Origin: Acidimicrobiaceae bacterium | Lineage (GTDB): Bacteria > Actinomycetota > Acidimicrobiia > Acidimicrobiales > MedAcidi-G1 | Direction: 5' to 3' | NCBI GenBank assembly: GCA_003541675.1 | Contig: DPMC01000305.1 | Span: 8,901-15,467 of the forward strand | DNA length: 6,567 nt | In this document: piece by piece, positions 5,774 to 6,567 of the stretch | How positions within the stretch are numbered: the stretch's first letter is position 1 | Layout of the letters: each line of letters begins with the position of its first letter | The notes under the pieces: model-generated | What the model saw: only the letters and a program-made list of their open reading frames with translations | What the model was told of the DNA's origin: nothing | Databases searched by the model: none | Program-made: the position numbers and the translations under genes

Positions 5774-6567
5774 CCGTGGGACGACCGAGAGCCTCGGTGG
5801 CCGCTATGGCGTCGTATCGGCCGGGGAAGTCGGTGGCCATGGCCGCCGACGAGCACGGCTTCGACTTGGCGGTGGCCGAGCCGGTGAAGTTGTCGTCCAA
5901 CGAGAACCCGTACCCGCCGGCGCCTTCGGTGGTTGCCGCGGTCGTCGCGGCGGTTGGCGATGTCAACCGCTACGGGGACCACCGTGCGGCTGATCTCCGG
6001 GAGGCACTGGGGGCCTGGCTGGGCGTGGATCCCGAGCGGGTGGCCCCTGGTTGCGGCTCGGTGGGCCTGCTCCAGCAACTCTTCCTGGCCTACGTGGACC
6101 CGGGCGACGAGGTGGTCTACCCATGGCCGTCGTTCGAGGCCTACCCGGTGGACGTGGCCATCACCGGTGGCGTGGAGGTGGCCGTGCCGCTGGTCCACCA
6201 TGCCTTTGACCTAGACGCGGTGGCCGACGCGGTGACACCGCAGACCAAGCTGGTGGTGTTGGCAAACCCCAACAACCCGACGGGCACCGCGGTCCATGTG
6301 GACCGGATCCGCACCCTGGTCCAGCGGGTGCCCGACGACGTTCTGGTGGTGGTCGACGAGGCTTACCGGGAGTTCGTGACCACTGACCTGGGTGATCCGA
6401 TCACCGACCTGATGCCCGACCACCCCAACGTGGTGGTGCTTCGCACGTTCTCCAAGGCCTACGGTCTGGCAGCCCTGCGGACTGGCTACGGCATCGCCGA
6501 CCCGTCGGTTGTCACCCAGATCGACAAGGTACTGATCCCGTTCGCCGTGAACCATCTGGCCCAGGTG
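5770..6567 (+). CDS. hisC: PLP-dependent aminotransferase, histidinol-phosphate/aromatic type (HisC2/Pat-like), 3'-truncated
   Basis: This is a fold-type I class I/II aminotransferase; 266 residues are visible of a usual 350-370. It transfers an amino group between glutamate and a 2-oxo acid or imidazoleacetol phosphate, in histidine or phenylalanine/tyrosine metabolism. The N-terminal YRPGK (16-20) and SNENPYPP (43-50) are characteristic. GCGSVGLL (94-101) forms part of the cofactor phosphate site. ANPNNPTGT (165-173) and DEAYREF (196-202; Asp196 for the pyridine nitrogen, Tyr199) follow. FSKAYGLAALRTGYG contains the Schiff-base Lys229 and phosphate-binding Arg237, and PFAVN lies near the window edge. 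From memory it resembles the second actinobacterial paralogue (HisC2/Pat) rather than the HisC of his operons, and no other his gene is seen. Family membership is secure; the substrate (histidinol phosphate, aromatic 2-oxo acids, or the 2-oxo acid made by the upstream dehydrogenase) is not. Coupled to the upstream gene by ATGA. Confidence 0.9.
   Translation, partial: MTVGRPRASVAAMASYRPGKSVAMAADEHGFDLAVAEPVKLSSNENPYPPAPSVVAAVVAAVGDVNRYGDHRAADLREALGAWLGVDPERVAPGCGSVGLLQQLFLAYVDPGDEVVYPWPSFEAYPVDVAITGGVEVAVPLVHHAFDLDAVADAVTPQTKLVVLANPNNPTGTAVHVDRIRTLVQRVPDDVLVVVDEAYREFVTTDLGDPITDLMPDHPNVVVLRTFSKAYGLAALRTGYGIADPSVVTQIDKVLIPFAVNHLAQV

Noticed and set aside
5641..6201. Minus-strand open frame of 186 codons across the dehydrogenase/aminotransferase junction
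   Set aside because: It is His/Arg-rich low-information sequence antisense to two well-supported genes, with no domain or ribosome-binding evidence.

Overview
The window is a gene-dense, high-GC bacterial segment. Base use, GTG starts, several starts with no Shine-Dalgarno but a -10-like hexamer 6-7 nt upstream, and an aminotransferase of the actinobacterial HisC2/Pat type all suggest an Actinomycetota genome. A marine or other free-living Acidimicrobiia-like lineage is possible, but that rank is inference. I see no rRNA, tRNA, CRISPR array, insertion sequence or phage gene. No gene-free stretch exceeds about 65 bases.

Layout: (i) 1-1298 (+) is the 3' three-quarters of xsc, sulfoacetaldehyde acetyltransferase, cut by the left window edge. 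(ii) 1322-1924 (-) is a single VOC-fold (glyoxalase/dioxygenase superfamily) protein convergent with xsc. (iii) A 35-bp divergent gap carries putative back-to-back promoters and a 10-bp perfect palindrome. (iv) 1960-2742 and 2793-4256 (+) form a probable two-gene unit: a classical SDR oxidoreductase and a DAO-type FAD-dependent oxidoreductase. (v) 4319-5773 and 5770-6567 (+) overlap by ATGA: an FAD-linked D-2-hydroxyacid dehydrogenase followed by a PLP aminotransferase of the HisC/aromatic type, cut by the right edge.

How the genes may work together: xsc is diagnostic for dissimilation of C2/C3 sulfonates (taurine, isethionate, sulfolactate/cysteate) through sulfoacetaldehyde to acetyl phosphate and sulfite. 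Three oxidoreductases and a transaminase lie beside it. It is tempting to see them as peripheral steps that feed sulfoacetaldehyde or sulfopyruvate, for example amine oxidation by the DAO-type enzyme and 2-hydroxyacid oxidation plus transamination by the last two genes. Nothing in the sequence fixes those substrates. The last two genes could equally be housekeeping (D-2-hydroxyglutarate/D-lactate oxidation; histidine or phenylalanine synthesis). No undescribed multi-gene system is evident. The best leads are the sulfonate context, the dehydrogenase-aminotransferase coupling, the orphan DAO-family enzyme and the compact leaderless-type divergent promoter.
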